Shown one piece after another: positions 19,006 through 28,302 of a stretch of 64,000 nucleotides of DNA; position 1 is the stretch's first letter, and each line of letters opens with the position of its first letter. Source of the DNA: Bog-159 sp963756605 (GTDB lineage Bacteria > Acidobacteriota > Terriglobia > Bryobacterales > Bryobacteraceae); NCBI GenBank assembly GCA_963756605.1, contig CAVWOT010000042.1, positions 52,662 to 116,661 on the forward strand. The letters are read 5' to 3'. A model generated the notes under the pieces. That model was not told the origin of the DNA and made no database searches. It saw only the letters and a list, made by a program, of their open reading frames with translations. A program made the position numbers and the translations under genes.

Positions 19006-21615
19006 TTGTCTTTCCGACGCAAACAACACGAGACCCAGCTAGCCGCCGAGCTGAACTTCCACATCGCCAGCCGAACCAGGGACCTGGTGCGGGTCGGAAT
19101 GTCGGAAGCCGAAGCCCGCCGGCATGCACACCTTGAATTTGGAGGAATGGAAACCGTGAAGGAAGATTGCCGCGACCTGCGCCGCACACATTCGATCAAG
19201 GAGTTGTACAAAGACTTCCGCTACGCCTTGCGCGTCTTTCGCAAGACGCCTGCGTTCAGCGTGGCGGCCATCGGCACGCTGGCGCTGGGTATCGGTGCTT
19301 GCACCGCCGTTTTTACCGTGGTGAACGACGTGCTGCTGCGTCCGTTGTCTTATCCACAGCCGGCCCGGCTGGTCAAGGCGCTTACCAAAGATCCCCCACT
19401 GGGGATTAAGAACGGTCCAACATCATATCCGGACTATCTCGACTGGCGCGACAGCGGCGTCTTTGAAAGCGTTGGTGTCTATCTGCAGGATAACGTGGTC
19501 CTCTCGGTGGGCGGCCAATCCGAGCGCGTGGTGGCCATCGGGGCCACCAGCGGCGTGCTGGCGGCGCTGAAGGTCACGCCGCTGGCCGGGCGCCTGTTCA
19601 CCGAGGCTGAAAGCAAGCCGAGTCTGTCACCCGTCGCCCTGCTCACCGAGCGTACCTGGCGCAGGCGCTTTGGTGCCGATCCAAAGCTGTTGGGCGGCAC
19701 GATCAAAGTGAACGGATTCCCCATGGCTGTCCTTGGTATTCTGCCGGCGAGCTTCGTTTTCGAAGACGATCCAGAGATATGGACGTCGCTAGTGCAAACC
19801 GGCGACGAAATGAATCGGGAAAACCGCTATTGGGGTACACTGGCACGGCTGCGGAAGGGCGCCACGCTCGCGCAAACCCGCGTGCAAATGGACCGGATCA
19901 GCAGGCGTCTGGCCGCGGCTTACCCGGCGTCGAACCGGGATTGGGGCGTCGATCTGGTCGGCCTCAAGGAAAGCATGGTCGGCGACACCCGCCCACAGCT
20001 GCTGGTGCTGATGGGTGCGGTGGGTTTTGTCTGGCTGATCGTATGCGCGAACATCGCCACGCTGCTGTTGGTGCGCGCTTCGGGACGCAGCCGCGAGATG
20101 GCCGTGCGGGCGGCGTTGGGTGCCAGCGGCGCCCGGCTGGCGCGGCAATTGGCTACCGAGACCCTCGTACTAGTGCTGGCCGGCGGCGCGGCAGGTATTG
20201 GGCTGGCATTCACTGCCGTCGCATCGCTGCGCGAATATGGACCTGCGGACTTGCCGCGGCTCGACCAGATTCACGTGGATGCCGCGTCTGTTGCCTTCAC
20301 GTTGGGCGTCGCTATGCTGACGGGTTTGCTGGCGAGTCTGGGACCCGTGTTCCGAATGCGACGCCAACAGCCCGGTGCGAGTTTGCAGGAAGGCGGGCGA
20401 GGTGCCACCGGTGGCCGGCGGCGGAGTCTCACCCGCGCCGCTCTGGTGACCGCGGAGGTGGCGCTGTCCATCGTCTTGCTGACCGGTTCAGGACTGCTGA
20501 TCAAGAGCTTTGCGAATCTGCTCAACCAGGATCCGGGTTTCCGCACCGATCATCTGCTGACGTTCTTCCTTTGGCTGCCGAATACCAAGGTGATGGAAAA
20601 CGGCAAGTATCAAAAAACCAAAGTGGAGCGCTATGTGGACGCCGTCACTGCGCGTCTCGCCGCGATCCCCGGCGTGCAGCATGTGGGTCTCGGTATGCCC
20701 TTGCCGCTGGGCGGCGGGGGATATCAGGTGTGGTCTAAGTTTTGGGTGGCCGGCGAGGGCAATAACCAGTCCGGCTTTGTGTACGGCATCGGTCAAGCCG
20801 CCACCACGGATTATTTCACCGCCCTTGGTGTGCGGTTGCGTGCGGGACGAAACTTCTCGCCCGCCGACCGGCCGGATACTCCGGCCGTCACCATCATCAA
20901 TGAGGAGTTCGCCCGCCAGAAGTTCGCCCATCGGAATCCGATCGGCAGGCGCATCGGGATTGAAAGCGATCCGAAGACATACGAGATTGTAGGCGTGGTG
21001 GATAGCGTCAAATCCGGCGGACTGCAGGACCCCGCGCCGCCGCAGATGTACTTGCCCATGGCGCAACAGCCCGTGCCTGTATTAACGGGAGGGCTGCGGA
21101 CAGCGGGCGATCCGGCCGCATTGATCCGCACGGTCCAGCAACAGGTTCTCGCGGTGGACCCGGATGTGCCTGCTTACCGGTTCCGCACCGGCGAACAACT
21201 GCTGGGCCGTTCGCTGGCCAGTCGCCGCTTGCTCATGACGCTGATCTCGTCATTCGCGGGAATTGCGCTGGTGCTCGCGCTGCTGGGTTTGTACGGTGTG
21301 CTGGCCTACGGCGTGGCGCAGCGTACGCGCGAGATCGGTGTTCGCATGGCCTTGGGCGCAGCGGCGGGACAGGTGCTCGCTGGGGTGGTTCGGCAGGGCA
21401 TGACCATCGCCTGTCTGGGGGCGGTGGTGGGCATCGCGGGCGCGCTTGCCATTACACGCGTGCTCAAAGACGCGCTGTACAACGTAAGCCCGCTTGATGC
21501 CGGCGTCCTGCTGGTAGCGCCGGTGGCGCTGCTGCTGGTGGCCCTGCTGGCCTGCGCAATTCCGGCGCGGCGCGCAGCGCGGGTCGATCCGGTGCTGGCC
21601 CTGCGGCACGAGTGA
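19006..21615 (+). CDS. ADOP-type ABC transporter permease with N-terminal PadR-associated helical domain
   Basis: 869 residues from TTG 19006, placed one base after the padR stop. The first 70 residues (MSFRRKQHETQLAAELNFHI, VGMSEAEARRHAHLEFGG) form the short helical domain often found ahead of these permeases. Then come two FtsX/MacB modules: DFRYALRVFRKTPAFSVAAI, VLMGAVGFVWLIVCANIATL, SGRSREMAVRAALGASGARL, and at the end LISSFAGIALVLALLGLYGV with QRTREIGVRMALGA and PARRAARVDPVLALRHE. Compared with the divergent copy at 16085-18571 it is clearly a paralogue but has the extra N-terminal domain. It is an inner-membrane protein; substrate unknown; no ATPase nearby. Confidence 0.93.
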   Translation: MSFRRKQHETQLAAELNFHIASRTRDLVRVGMSEAEARRHAHLEFGGMETVKEDCRDLRRTHSIKELYKDFRYALRVFRKTPAFSVAAIGTLALGIGACTAVFTVVNDVLLRPLSYPQPARLVKALTKDPPLGIKNGPTSYPDYLDWRDSGVFESVGVYLQDNVVLSVGGQSERVVAIGATSGVLAALKVTPLAGRLFTEAESKPSLSPVALLTERTWRRRFGADPKLLGGTIKVNGFPMAVLGILPASFVFEDDPEIWTSLVQTGDEMNRENRYWGTLARLRKGATLAQTRVQMDRISRRLAAAYPASNRDWGVDLVGLKESMVGDTRPQLLVLMGAVGFVWLIVCANIATLLLVRASGRSREMAVRAALGASGARLARQLATETLVLVLAGGAAGIGLAFTAVASLREYGPADLPRLDQIHVDAASVAFTLGVAMLTGLLASLGPVFRMRRQQPGASLQEGGRGATGGRRRSLTRAALVTAEVALSIVLLTGSGLLIKSFANLLNQDPGFRTDHLLTFFLWLPNTKVMENGKYQKTKVERYVDAVTARLAAIPGVQHVGLGMPLPLGGGGYQVWSKFWVAGEGNNQSGFVYGIGQAATTDYFTALGVRLRAGRNFSPADRPDTPAVTIINEEFARQKFAHRNPIGRRIGIESDPKTYEIVGVVDSVKSGGLQDPAPPQMYLPMAQQPVPVLTGGLRTAGDPAALIRTVQQQVLAVDPDVPAYRFRTGEQLLGRSLASRRLLMTLISSFAGIALVLALLGLYGVLAYGVAQRTREIGVRMALGAAAGQVLAGVVRQGMTIACLGAVVGIAGALAITRVLKDALYNVSPLDAGVLLVAPVALLLVALLACAIPARRAARVDPVLALRHE

Positions 21616-21619
21616 GCCT

Positions 21620-23287
21620 CTACTGTACATCGCTCACTTTCCCGCCCGTAAAGATGACTTTCAGATCTCCATAGACGTAGATCTTCTTGGCGCCCAGATC
21701 AGCCTTTTGTTTAGGCTCTCCATAGATGGCGATCACTTCGTCTGTGGTCATGCCCAGCGTAACCTTGGCGTCGGCATTGGGCGCTGCCGGCGCAGCGTTG
21801 GAGCCGCCGGATTCGCTGAGCGCTTGCCGGTCGGCCTGGTCGCCTTCTTTCGCCGTCTCGCTCAGTTCAGCCTTGACGTTGGGATCGTCCGGGGGTGCGA
21901 TGGCCGCAAAAGCCGTCTCGACCGGAGGCGCTACCGCAGCCTTTGGCGCGGCCGGAATTCCGTTCTGGCCTTGCTTGGCCTGCAGATCGCCCAAGCCTTG
22001 ATCGATGGTCTCCCGCATGTGGTTCTGCATCTCCTGCAGATCCGCGATCCCCACCTGGACGCTGGCTCCCTTCTGGCAGTCCTGGCCCTTGCTGGCCATC
22101 ACGATCACGTCAGCCGCGGGGGAGTTGGGGGGCGTGCCTGGATTCAGTTGCAGAACATCGCCTTCGGTGACGCCGCAGGTGCCGCCCGCGCTGGAGGGCA
22201 GATCTAACGGCGCCGATACCACGAAGACGTGTGTGGAATTGTCGGTCAGTATCCGCGCGATCCCGCTGGAACCCGGATCGGGTGTGGCCTGCGCCCCGGC
22301 AGCGGCCTCCGAATTCTCCAAAGCGATCTGGCGCCGGACTTCCTCTGCAATAGCCTCTTTCACCTCCGGCGCAATCGGTGCGGGAGCCTGTAACTGGGCA
22401 TTGGCCAACTCGGCCGCGCGTTCCGCATAGGCCGCCTGCAGCGTCTGTGCCACGTAGTAATCCGTCAACCAGAGCGCGGGACTCGTGTAGACCGGGTAGG
22501 GCGTGAAGTAGACTCCGTAGTATCCATACCACGGGTTCCCGGCCCAACCCCACGGGTACGCGATCGGCGCTGCCCAGGGATTGTACGCCCAACCGTAGAA
22601 GGCCGGTGCATAATAGTAGCCCGGTGCATAAACGTTCATTGGAACTCCCCAATAAGTGTATGGACGATAGAAACGGCCATACACGCGGCCGTTGTAATAG
22701 TAAGTACGCCGCTCATAATCCCGGCCGCCATACCGGTATGGATGCCCGATGTAACCGTGCCCATAACGATTGCTGACCACCCGCGCACCGTCCTTACGAG
22801 TACGCACGATGGTCCGCGCGCCGCCTGGCCCGTGATGGATGTCCATGTCGCGCGCGTGTACGGTGGTAACGTGCCCGCCGGCGTCCCGATGGACGTCGGT
22901 GCCGCCCTTGGTGCGGGTCACGGTGTCGCGGCTGTTTGTTATCGGCCGCGTGACCGGGGGTTTAGTCTCGGGTTTGGGCGGGGTTGTTACCTTGGCCGTT
23001 GGGCCGCCTGGCTTGTTAACGGTAGGCGACGTCCTGTTTACGGTCGTGGGGCCAGACTTGTTTCCGGTCGTCGGCCCAGACCTGGTCCCGGTTGTGGCAC
23101 CCGCGGGCTTGGTTGTGGACGCCCCAGGTTTGGCTGGAGTGGTCGGTTTGGCGGCTGGTTTGGGCGCCGAAGTAGGCTTCTTCGGGCTATCCGCATGTAA
23201 TGCTGCCAAAGGCACGCACAGCAGTGCGGCTAGGGCGAACTGATTCCATCTGCCCGAAACGGCGTTACGAAATTGAAGCGTCCTCAT
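21620..23287 (-). CDS. Secreted Pro/Thr- and Tyr-rich protein with BamE/SmpA-like C-terminal domain
   Basis: 555 residues. The N-terminus has a signal peptide (hydrophobic FALAALLCVPLAALHA at about 17-32). Residues 33-120 are a low-complexity Pro/Thr/Lys linker (PAKPGASTTKPAGATT). Residues 160-290 are extremely Tyr/Gly/Trp-rich (RYGGRDYERRTYYYNGRVYG, then YAPAFYGWAYNPWAAPIAYP), suggesting an extended surface structure. A middle domain (about 325-460) follows. The last 50 residues, LGMTTDEVIAIYGEPKQKAD then KKIYVYGDLKVIFTGGKVSD, match the short BamE/SmpA-like fold. The next gene upstream on the same strand shares that tail. Envelope protein, function unknown. Confidence 0.75.
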   Translation of the reverse strand: MRTLQFRNAVSGRWNQFALAALLCVPLAALHADSPKKPTSAPKPAAKPTTPAKPGASTTKPAGATTGTRSGPTTGNKSGPTTVNRTSPTVNKPGGPTAKVTTPPKPETKPPVTRPITNSRDTVTRTKGGTDVHRDAGGHVTTVHARDMDIHHGPGGARTIVRTRKDGARVVSNRYGHGYIGHPYRYGGRDYERRTYYYNGRVYGRFYRPYTYWGVPMNVYAPGYYYAPAFYGWAYNPWAAPIAYPWGWAGNPWYGYYGVYFTPYPVYTSPALWLTDYYVAQTLQAAYAERAAELANAQLQAPAPIAPEVKEAIAEEVRRQIALENSEAAAGAQATPDPGSSGIARILTDNSTHVFVVSAPLDLPSSAGGTCGVTEGDVLQLNPGTPPNSPAADVIVMASKGQDCQKGASVQVGIADLQEMQNHMRETIDQGLGDLQAKQGQNGIPAAPKAAVAPPVETAFAAIAPPDDPNVKAELSETAKEGDQADRQALSESGGSNAAPAAPNADAKVTLGMTTDEVIAIYGEPKQKADLGAKKIYVYGDLKVIFTGGKVSDVQ

Positions 23288-23307
23288 GATTTCCTCCTGT
23301 TTGCCAG

Positions 23308-24195
23308 TTACTCGAAGGCAGTAACTTTTCCTTTCTCGAATGTTATCTTTACCTTAAAATCCTTATAGATGTAGATTTCCTTGGCATCCGTCTTGAATGT
23401 GTTGCTGGGCTGCCCCAACTTAGCGATAACCTGGTCGGTGGTATCCCCCAGCTGCACAGCTTCCGCGGGCGGCTTTTCGGGGGGTGCGATCGGCCCAAAC
23501 TGTGCCTGGGCTGGTCCGGGTTCCGGAGTCGGAGCCGGTGCTGGGTCCGCGGGCGCTTCTTGCTGCGGGGATTGCGCCTGCGCGTCCTGATCGGCGCTGG
23601 CGTTCGCATCGTCCGAGGTAGTTAGTACCGCGCTGATAGTAGGCTGCACCTGGCTGAAATCGCTATTCTGATATCCCTTATTAAAATGGAACGATATTTC
23701 CGCCAGGTAGGGGTGATGCGCGGGATCGGGAGCGTCCGGCTTACATGCATCGCCGCACGACTGGACATAAAAATCAATGGAGGCGGGGTTAAGGTCCATC
23801 CTGAGCAGGTACACCTTTTCATCCACGGCCACCGCCCGGCTGTCCACGTGCTTCGTGACGCGCTTCGGCGGCTTCAATGGGCTATGGGAAATCAAAGTGT
23901 CCCTCATTTTGTCGGTTGCAATGCTCATCGTACCCCCGGCGATCTGCCCATCCTCGTAATCGTTGCCGTAGTACCCCATCTTCGGGGGGTTGGCCTGCAG
24001 GCCGTCCTTCTTAACCACCAGGACGCTGCCGGCCTGCGTCACCTTCCCGTCCTTGTTTATGACCGTAAGCCTGTAAGCCGCTTGTAACTGCTGGACTAAG
24101 CTGCCTTTCGCCGCCGAGTGCGGAGCGGCCGTCAACAGCGAAGCCGCCAGTAACATGGCGGCCGTCGAACCCGGGATTCCATGAGTATTTCGCAT
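23308..24195 (-). CDS. Secreted hypothetical protein sharing the BamE/SmpA-like C-terminal domain
   Basis: 295 residues with a signal peptide (STAAMLLAASLLTAAPHSAA). Residues 30-185 form a compact domain with KGSLVQQLQAAYRLTVINKD near its start and two cysteines (SCGDAC) that could form a disulphide. A Pro/Ala/Gln linker (about 205-245) leads to a tail LGDTTDQVIAKLGQPSNTFK, KEIYIYKDFKVKITFEKGKV that aligns with the tail of the downstream gene. Twenty bases separate the two genes, so they are probably co-transcribed, upstream member first. The likely location is periplasm or outer membrane. I do not recognise the N-terminal domain. Confidence 0.75.
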   Translation of the reverse strand: MRNTHGIPGSTAAMLLAASLLTAAPHSAAKGSLVQQLQAAYRLTVINKDGKVTQAGSVLVVKKDGLQANPPKMGYYGNDYEDGQIAGGTMSIATDKMRDTLISHSPLKPPKRVTKHVDSRAVAVDEKVYLLRMDLNPASIDFYVQSCGDACKPDAPDPAHHPYLAEISFHFNKGYQNSDFSQVQPTISAVLTTSDDANASADQDAQAQSPQQEAPADPAPAPTPEPGPAQAQFGPIAPPEKPPAEAVQLGDTTDQVIAKLGQPSNTFKTDAKEIYIYKDFKVKITFEKGKVTAFE

Positions 24196-24355
24196 ATGTT
24201 CTTTCCCCCCAACCTTGTATTTGACGCCCTCAATATGTATGGCGTGGAATTTGCGTCGAAATACTCAGCCGAAATAAAAGAAACATCAATTACCCCGCGG
24301 AATTGGCACGGATTTCTCTTCCATCTGGCGGTTCAACGGTATATACTGATCGAAA

Positions 24356-24973
24356 GTGTCTGGCGGCCAACAAGCCGAAACAGGTGATACGGGCGATTTG
24401 ACCCTGCTGCTGAATCGTATGCAAGAGGGGGATCGCGCTGCCGCCGAGCAGGCGGCCTCCCGGATCTACGGCGAACTGCATCGCATCGCTTCCCGCGAGA
24501 TGCGCCGCGAACGGCCGGGACACACTCTGCAAACCACCGCGTTGATCCACGAAGCGTTTGTGCGGCTGTCGGCCTCTGGATCTCTGGAGATCCAAAGTCG
24601 CGGACATTTCATGGCGGTGGCCAGCCAGCAGATGCGCCGCATCCTGGTGGATCACGCGCGATCCGCCGGAGCGCAGCGGCGCGGCGGCGGCGCCGTCCAA
24701 ATCGATCTGGACGCGGTACAAGGCGGGGCCGACGGACGCAGTTTGGATCTCCTGCTGTTGGACGAATCGCTCGCGGAACTCGAATCGATCGACCCGCGCG
24801 CCGCCAAGGTCATCGAGCTGCGATACTTTGGCGGCTACACGGACAAAGAAGTGGTCGACGCGCTGGCCGTTTCATTGGCGACCGTTCGGCGCGATTGGGA
24901 GTTCGCGCGATCGTGGCTGTTCCGCCGCATGCAGGGGCAGCCGAAGACGGTGTCCCGAGCCGCGCAAGCGTAA
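24356..24973 (+). CDS. ECF-family RNA polymerase sigma factor (acidobacterial/planctomycete ECF type)
   Basis: 205 residues from GTG 24356. Region 2 reads RIYGELHRIASREMRRERPG and HTLQTTALIHEAFVRLSASG with GHFMAVASQQMRRILVDHAR, the typical signature of the PF07638 ECF group. Region 4 is DPRAAKVIELRYFGGYTDKE with VSLATVRRDWEFARSWLFRR as the recognition helix. Such sigma factors usually pair with an adjacent Ser/Thr kinase, as here: the kinase gene starts 10 bases downstream. No anti-sigma gene is visible; phosphorylation by the neighbour is a plausible control. TATACT at 24342-24347 sits eight bases before the GTG with no ribosome binding site. Confidence 0.94.
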   Translation: MSGGQQAETGDTGDLTLLLNRMQEGDRAAAEQAASRIYGELHRIASREMRRERPGHTLQTTALIHEAFVRLSASGSLEIQSRGHFMAVASQQMRRILVDHARSAGAQRRGGGAVQIDLDAVQGGADGRSLDLLLLDESLAELESIDPRAAKVIELRYFGGYTDKEVVDALAVSLATVRRDWEFARSWLFRRMQGQPKTVSRAAQA

Positions 24974-24983
24974 TATCCCGGCG

Positions 24984-26876
24984 ATGTCACCGGAAATCCA
25001 TCAGCGCGTGCGCCAGCTCTTTGACGAGGCCCTGGAGCACACGGAGCCGGAACGTATCCCGTTTCTGCAAACGGCTTGCGCCGGCGACTCCGAAGTGTTT
25101 GGCCAAGTGGCGCAGCTGCTGGCGGCCCACGTCGAGGCCGGCCGCTTTCTGGAAGAGGAGCCGGCCCTGCCGCAGCGCATCGGCCGCTACATGATTACCG
25201 CCGAACTGGGCCGCGGCTCGATGGGCATTGTTTACAAAGCTATCGATCCGCTGATTGGGCGCGAGGTCGCCGTAAAGGTCATCCGCCTGCAAGCGCTGGC
25301 GGACGGCAGGGAGGCGGCCTATTTGCGCGAGCGCCTCTTTCGTGAGGCGCGCTCAGCCGGCGGGTTGTTTCATCCGGGCATCGTAGTCATCCTGGACGTA
25401 GGCCAGGAAGGCGATCTGGCCTTCATCGCCATGGAGTATGTCGATGGGCCATCGCTGTCCCAGGTGCTGGCCGCGTGCTCGAAGATGGAGTGGCGCGAAG
25501 GGCTCCAGGTCCTGCAGCAAACCGCCGCGGCCTTGGACTTCGCGCACGGCAAGGGCGTCGTGCATCGCGATATCAAGCCGGCCAATATCATGCTGCAAAA
25601 GGGCGTGACTGTCAAGGTTGCCGATTTCGGCATCGCGAAGATCACATCCTCGCAGCGCTACACCAAAACCGGCGTAACGATGGGTACGCCCCACTACATG
25701 TCCCCTGAGCAAGTCGATGCCAAGCCTTTGGATGGGAGGTCGGATCAATTTTCGCTGGCGGTGGTCGCGTTCGAGCTGTTGACGGGCGCCGAGCCGTTCG
25801 TGGCCGATTCGTTCACGGCGCTAGCGCACACCATCGCGTATGGGCCGCGCCCTTCCGCCTGCGCGGCGAACTCGGATTTGCCCGCGACCGTCGACCAGGT
25901 CTTTTACGGCGGGCTTGGCAAGCTTCCGGAGGAGCGCTATGCGAATTGCCGCGAGTTCGTGATCGCCCTGGAACAGGCGTTGACGGGTGCTACACCTGTT
26001 GCCGTCCCACCCGTGCCGCCAGCGCCGCAAGCGCAGCATCGGGCCGGGAAACTCCTCCGCTACGTGTTGGCGGCCGGCGCGGCGGTGGTGCTTTTGTCGG
26101 CTGGCGGGCTGGGTTACCTGAGGCTGACGCGCGCGCCTGATCCGCCGCCGAAGGTCGCTTCGCCGCTCGCGGCTCCAACCATAACGGATTTCTCGGCGGA
26201 CCCGCAGTCCATCCAGGCTGGCGAGAAGGCGATGCTGAGTTGGAAGGTGCTCGGCGTAACCGAAGTGACTATCGAGCCAGGCATCGGCAAGGTGCAGGCT
26301 GCGGGTCAATTGCCAGTCAAGCCGGCGGAATCCAATGACTATGAATTGACCGCCATGAATGCTACAGGGACCGTGTACCAGAAAGTCTCTATTGAGGTGA
26401 AGCAGTCCCCGCTCGTACTCCGTCTGGAGGGGGAGTCCGCGCTGCGCCGCGGACAATTCGACGAGGGCCTGGAGTCCCTCGTTCAGGCCGCCGCGTTAGG
26501 CGACAAATTGGCCATGATGGAACTCGGCGATAACTATTCGAAACGACTAGGAGGCCGCAACGCGAAATATTCGAGGGCGGCATATTGGTATCGCAAGGCC
26601 GCCGAAGCGGGCGATCTGGACGCTATGCTGTTCTTGGGGGGATTCTACGAAACGGCCCTCGGCGGCGGTCTGCCGGATCGCGAAGAGGCGGCAAAGTGGT
26701 ACCGCAGGGCGTCCAACCTCGGCAGTGCGGACGCCACCTATGACCTTGGCAGAATGTATGCGAACCCCCGGGGCGCACACCGGGACCGGAGACAAGCCTG
26801 CGACCTCTTTCAACAGGCGGTCCGGATGGGCAACAAAGACGCCTTACAAGAGTTCGCCCGCATAGGCTGCCGCTAA
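24984..26876 (+). CDS. Membrane Ser/Thr protein kinase with Ig-like and Sel1-repeat extracellular part
   Basis: 630 residues from ATG 24984, the start that fits the family opening SPEIHQRVRQLFDEALEHTE. Kinase domain about 66-325: glycine loop ELGRGSMGIVYKA, VAVKVIRL, catalytic VVHRDIKPANIML, DFG as VADFGIAK, and GTPHYMSPEQ. One transmembrane helix at about 355-375. Outside the membrane lies an Ig-like segment (about 395-475, ITDFSADPQSIQAGEKAMLS) and then Sel1/TPR-like repeats (about 490-630, for example AAYWYRKAAEAGDLDAMLFL). It probably senses an envelope cue and phosphorylates cytoplasmic targets, perhaps the sigma factor encoded just upstream, with which it forms an operon. Confidence 0.94.
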   Translation: MSPEIHQRVRQLFDEALEHTEPERIPFLQTACAGDSEVFGQVAQLLAAHVEAGRFLEEEPALPQRIGRYMITAELGRGSMGIVYKAIDPLIGREVAVKVIRLQALADGREAAYLRERLFREARSAGGLFHPGIVVILDVGQEGDLAFIAMEYVDGPSLSQVLAACSKMEWREGLQVLQQTAAALDFAHGKGVVHRDIKPANIMLQKGVTVKVADFGIAKITSSQRYTKTGVTMGTPHYMSPEQVDAKPLDGRSDQFSLAVVAFELLTGAEPFVADSFTALAHTIAYGPRPSACAANSDLPATVDQVFYGGLGKLPEERYANCREFVIALEQALTGATPVAVPPVPPAPQAQHRAGKLLRYVLAAGAAVVLLSAGGLGYLRLTRAPDPPPKVASPLAAPTITDFSADPQSIQAGEKAMLSWKVLGVTEVTIEPGIGKVQAAGQLPVKPAESNDYELTAMNATGTVYQKVSIEVKQSPLVLRLEGESALRRGQFDEGLESLVQAAALGDKLAMMELGDNYSKRLGGRNAKYSRAAYWYRKAAEAGDLDAMLFLGGFYETALGGGLPDREEAAKWYRRASNLGSADATYDLGRMYANPRGAHRDRRQACDLFQQAVRMGNKDALQEFARIGCR

Positions 26877-26884
26877 CCGCCCGC

Positions 26885-28159
26885 TCAGACAAACTGGTAC
26901 TTTTGTCCCTGCGCGTCCCAAAGAATCTTCTTGTTGTTCTTGAACGAAAGCGTAGCCAGGTGGCCTGAAATAGCCGCCTGCTGCCCGACCTCCGGTGACG
27001 CAATCACCTGTTCGTTCCCGCGGATAGCTTCCACCCAGTTGTGAAAATGGTTGATAGCGCCATCGCGCTCGCCAAAGTCCTTGGGGCCGTTCAGGTGGAT
27101 CTCTGCCCGCGCCTTCACCCGGTCCGGCGCTTTGCCCTTGAGCAACTGCGGCCGGAAGTACAGGTCCATGCGGTTCAGCACCTCGATGGTGCCTTCATTG
27201 CCGCATAGCTGCTCGCCGTATCCGTACTCATCGTTGCCGAAATAACTGGAATAGTTGATCTGCAGCTTGTCCGGATATTCGTAGAGGGCGCTAAACGTGT
27301 CCGGTGTATCGCGGTCGTCATCTGCGGCGGTCCAGCGGTAGATGCCGCCCGAAGCCATGCAAGAGAGCGGCAGGGTGCGGTCCAGCATGAAGTTCACAAT
27401 GTCGGTCTGGTGAACCAGAAGGTCGGTGGAGATGCCGCCGGAGTAATCCCAGTACAGGCGCCATTGATAGTAGCGGTGCGGATCCCAAGGGCGCTTCGGC
27501 GCCGGTCCCAAAAACTTGGCCCAGTCGGTGTTCTGCTCGTTGGCGTCCGGAGGAATCACGTAGCGCCAGGCCGGATCATTTTCCGGCGTGTTGCGGTACC
27601 AGAACGCGCGCACGAAGTGCACGTCGCCGATCATGCCCTGCCGCACCAGTTCCCTGGCTTTCTTGTACAGCGACGAACTGCGGTTCTGCGTGCCCACCTG
27701 CACGATCTTGCCGGATGCCTTCCATTCGCGCACGATGTCGAAGCCCTCCTCGATGGTGTGTGCGAGTGGTTTCTCGAGGTAAACATGCTTTCCGGCGCGC
27801 AACGCGGCGATGGCCATGTCGTGATGCAGGTGCTCGGGCGTCATGATGAAGACTGCATCGATGTCTTTGTTGGCCAGCAGATCGTGGTAGTCCTCGTAGG
27901 TGGCCGGCGTGTTGCCCCAGATGGTCTGCACGCGGTCCTTGCCGCGCGCCAGGTAGCCCTGGAAAGTATCGCAGATAGCGGTGAGGTTGACGGTATCCGG
28001 AGCGGCCTTCTTCAGCCATTCGATGCCCGCGTTGCCGCGGGTACCTACGCCGATCCAACCGATGTTGATCTTGTCATTGGCGCCGCGCGCGCGGATGACG
28101 GCAGGCCCGGCCAGCACGGCGGCCGTGGCCGTAGTTCTAAGAAAATCCCGGCGATCCAT
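26885..28159 (-). CDS. Gfo/Idh/MocA-family oxidoreductase with Tat signal
   Basis: 424 residues. The N-terminus MDRRDFLRTTATAAVLAGPA is a twin-arginine signal, so the folded, cofactor-loaded enzyme is exported. The Rossmann domain shows INIGWIGVGTRGN, and the conserved EKP motif appears as HVYLEKPLAHTIEEG. The C-terminal domain contains GGISTDLLVHQTDIVNFML, common in Solibacter, planctomycete and Bacteroidetes members thought to act on sugar derivatives or glycosides. The cofactor is presumably NAD(P); the substrate is unknown. The gene lies upstream of the KDPG aldolase gene in sequence but is transcribed after it on the minus strand, with a heptamer repeat cluster between them. Confidence 0.93.
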   Translation of the reverse strand: MDRRDFLRTTATAAVLAGPAVIRARGANDKINIGWIGVGTRGNAGIEWLKKAAPDTVNLTAICDTFQGYLARGKDRVQTIWGNTPATYEDYHDLLANKDIDAVFIMTPEHLHHDMAIAALRAGKHVYLEKPLAHTIEEGFDIVREWKASGKIVQVGTQNRSSSLYKKARELVRQGMIGDVHFVRAFWYRNTPENDPAWRYVIPPDANEQNTDWAKFLGPAPKRPWDPHRYYQWRLYWDYSGGISTDLLVHQTDIVNFMLDRTLPLSCMASGGIYRWTAADDDRDTPDTFSALYEYPDKLQINYSSYFGNDEYGYGEQLCGNEGTIEVLNRMDLYFRPQLLKGKAPDRVKARAEIHLNGPKDFGERDGAINHFHNWVEAIRGNEQVIASPEVGQQAAISGHLATLSFKNNKKILWDAQGQKYQFV

Positions 28160-28184
28160 TTCGCCCTTATGGTAGCAGAAGGCG

Positions 28185-28298
<114 letters not shown>

Positions 28299-28302
28299 CT
28301 TC

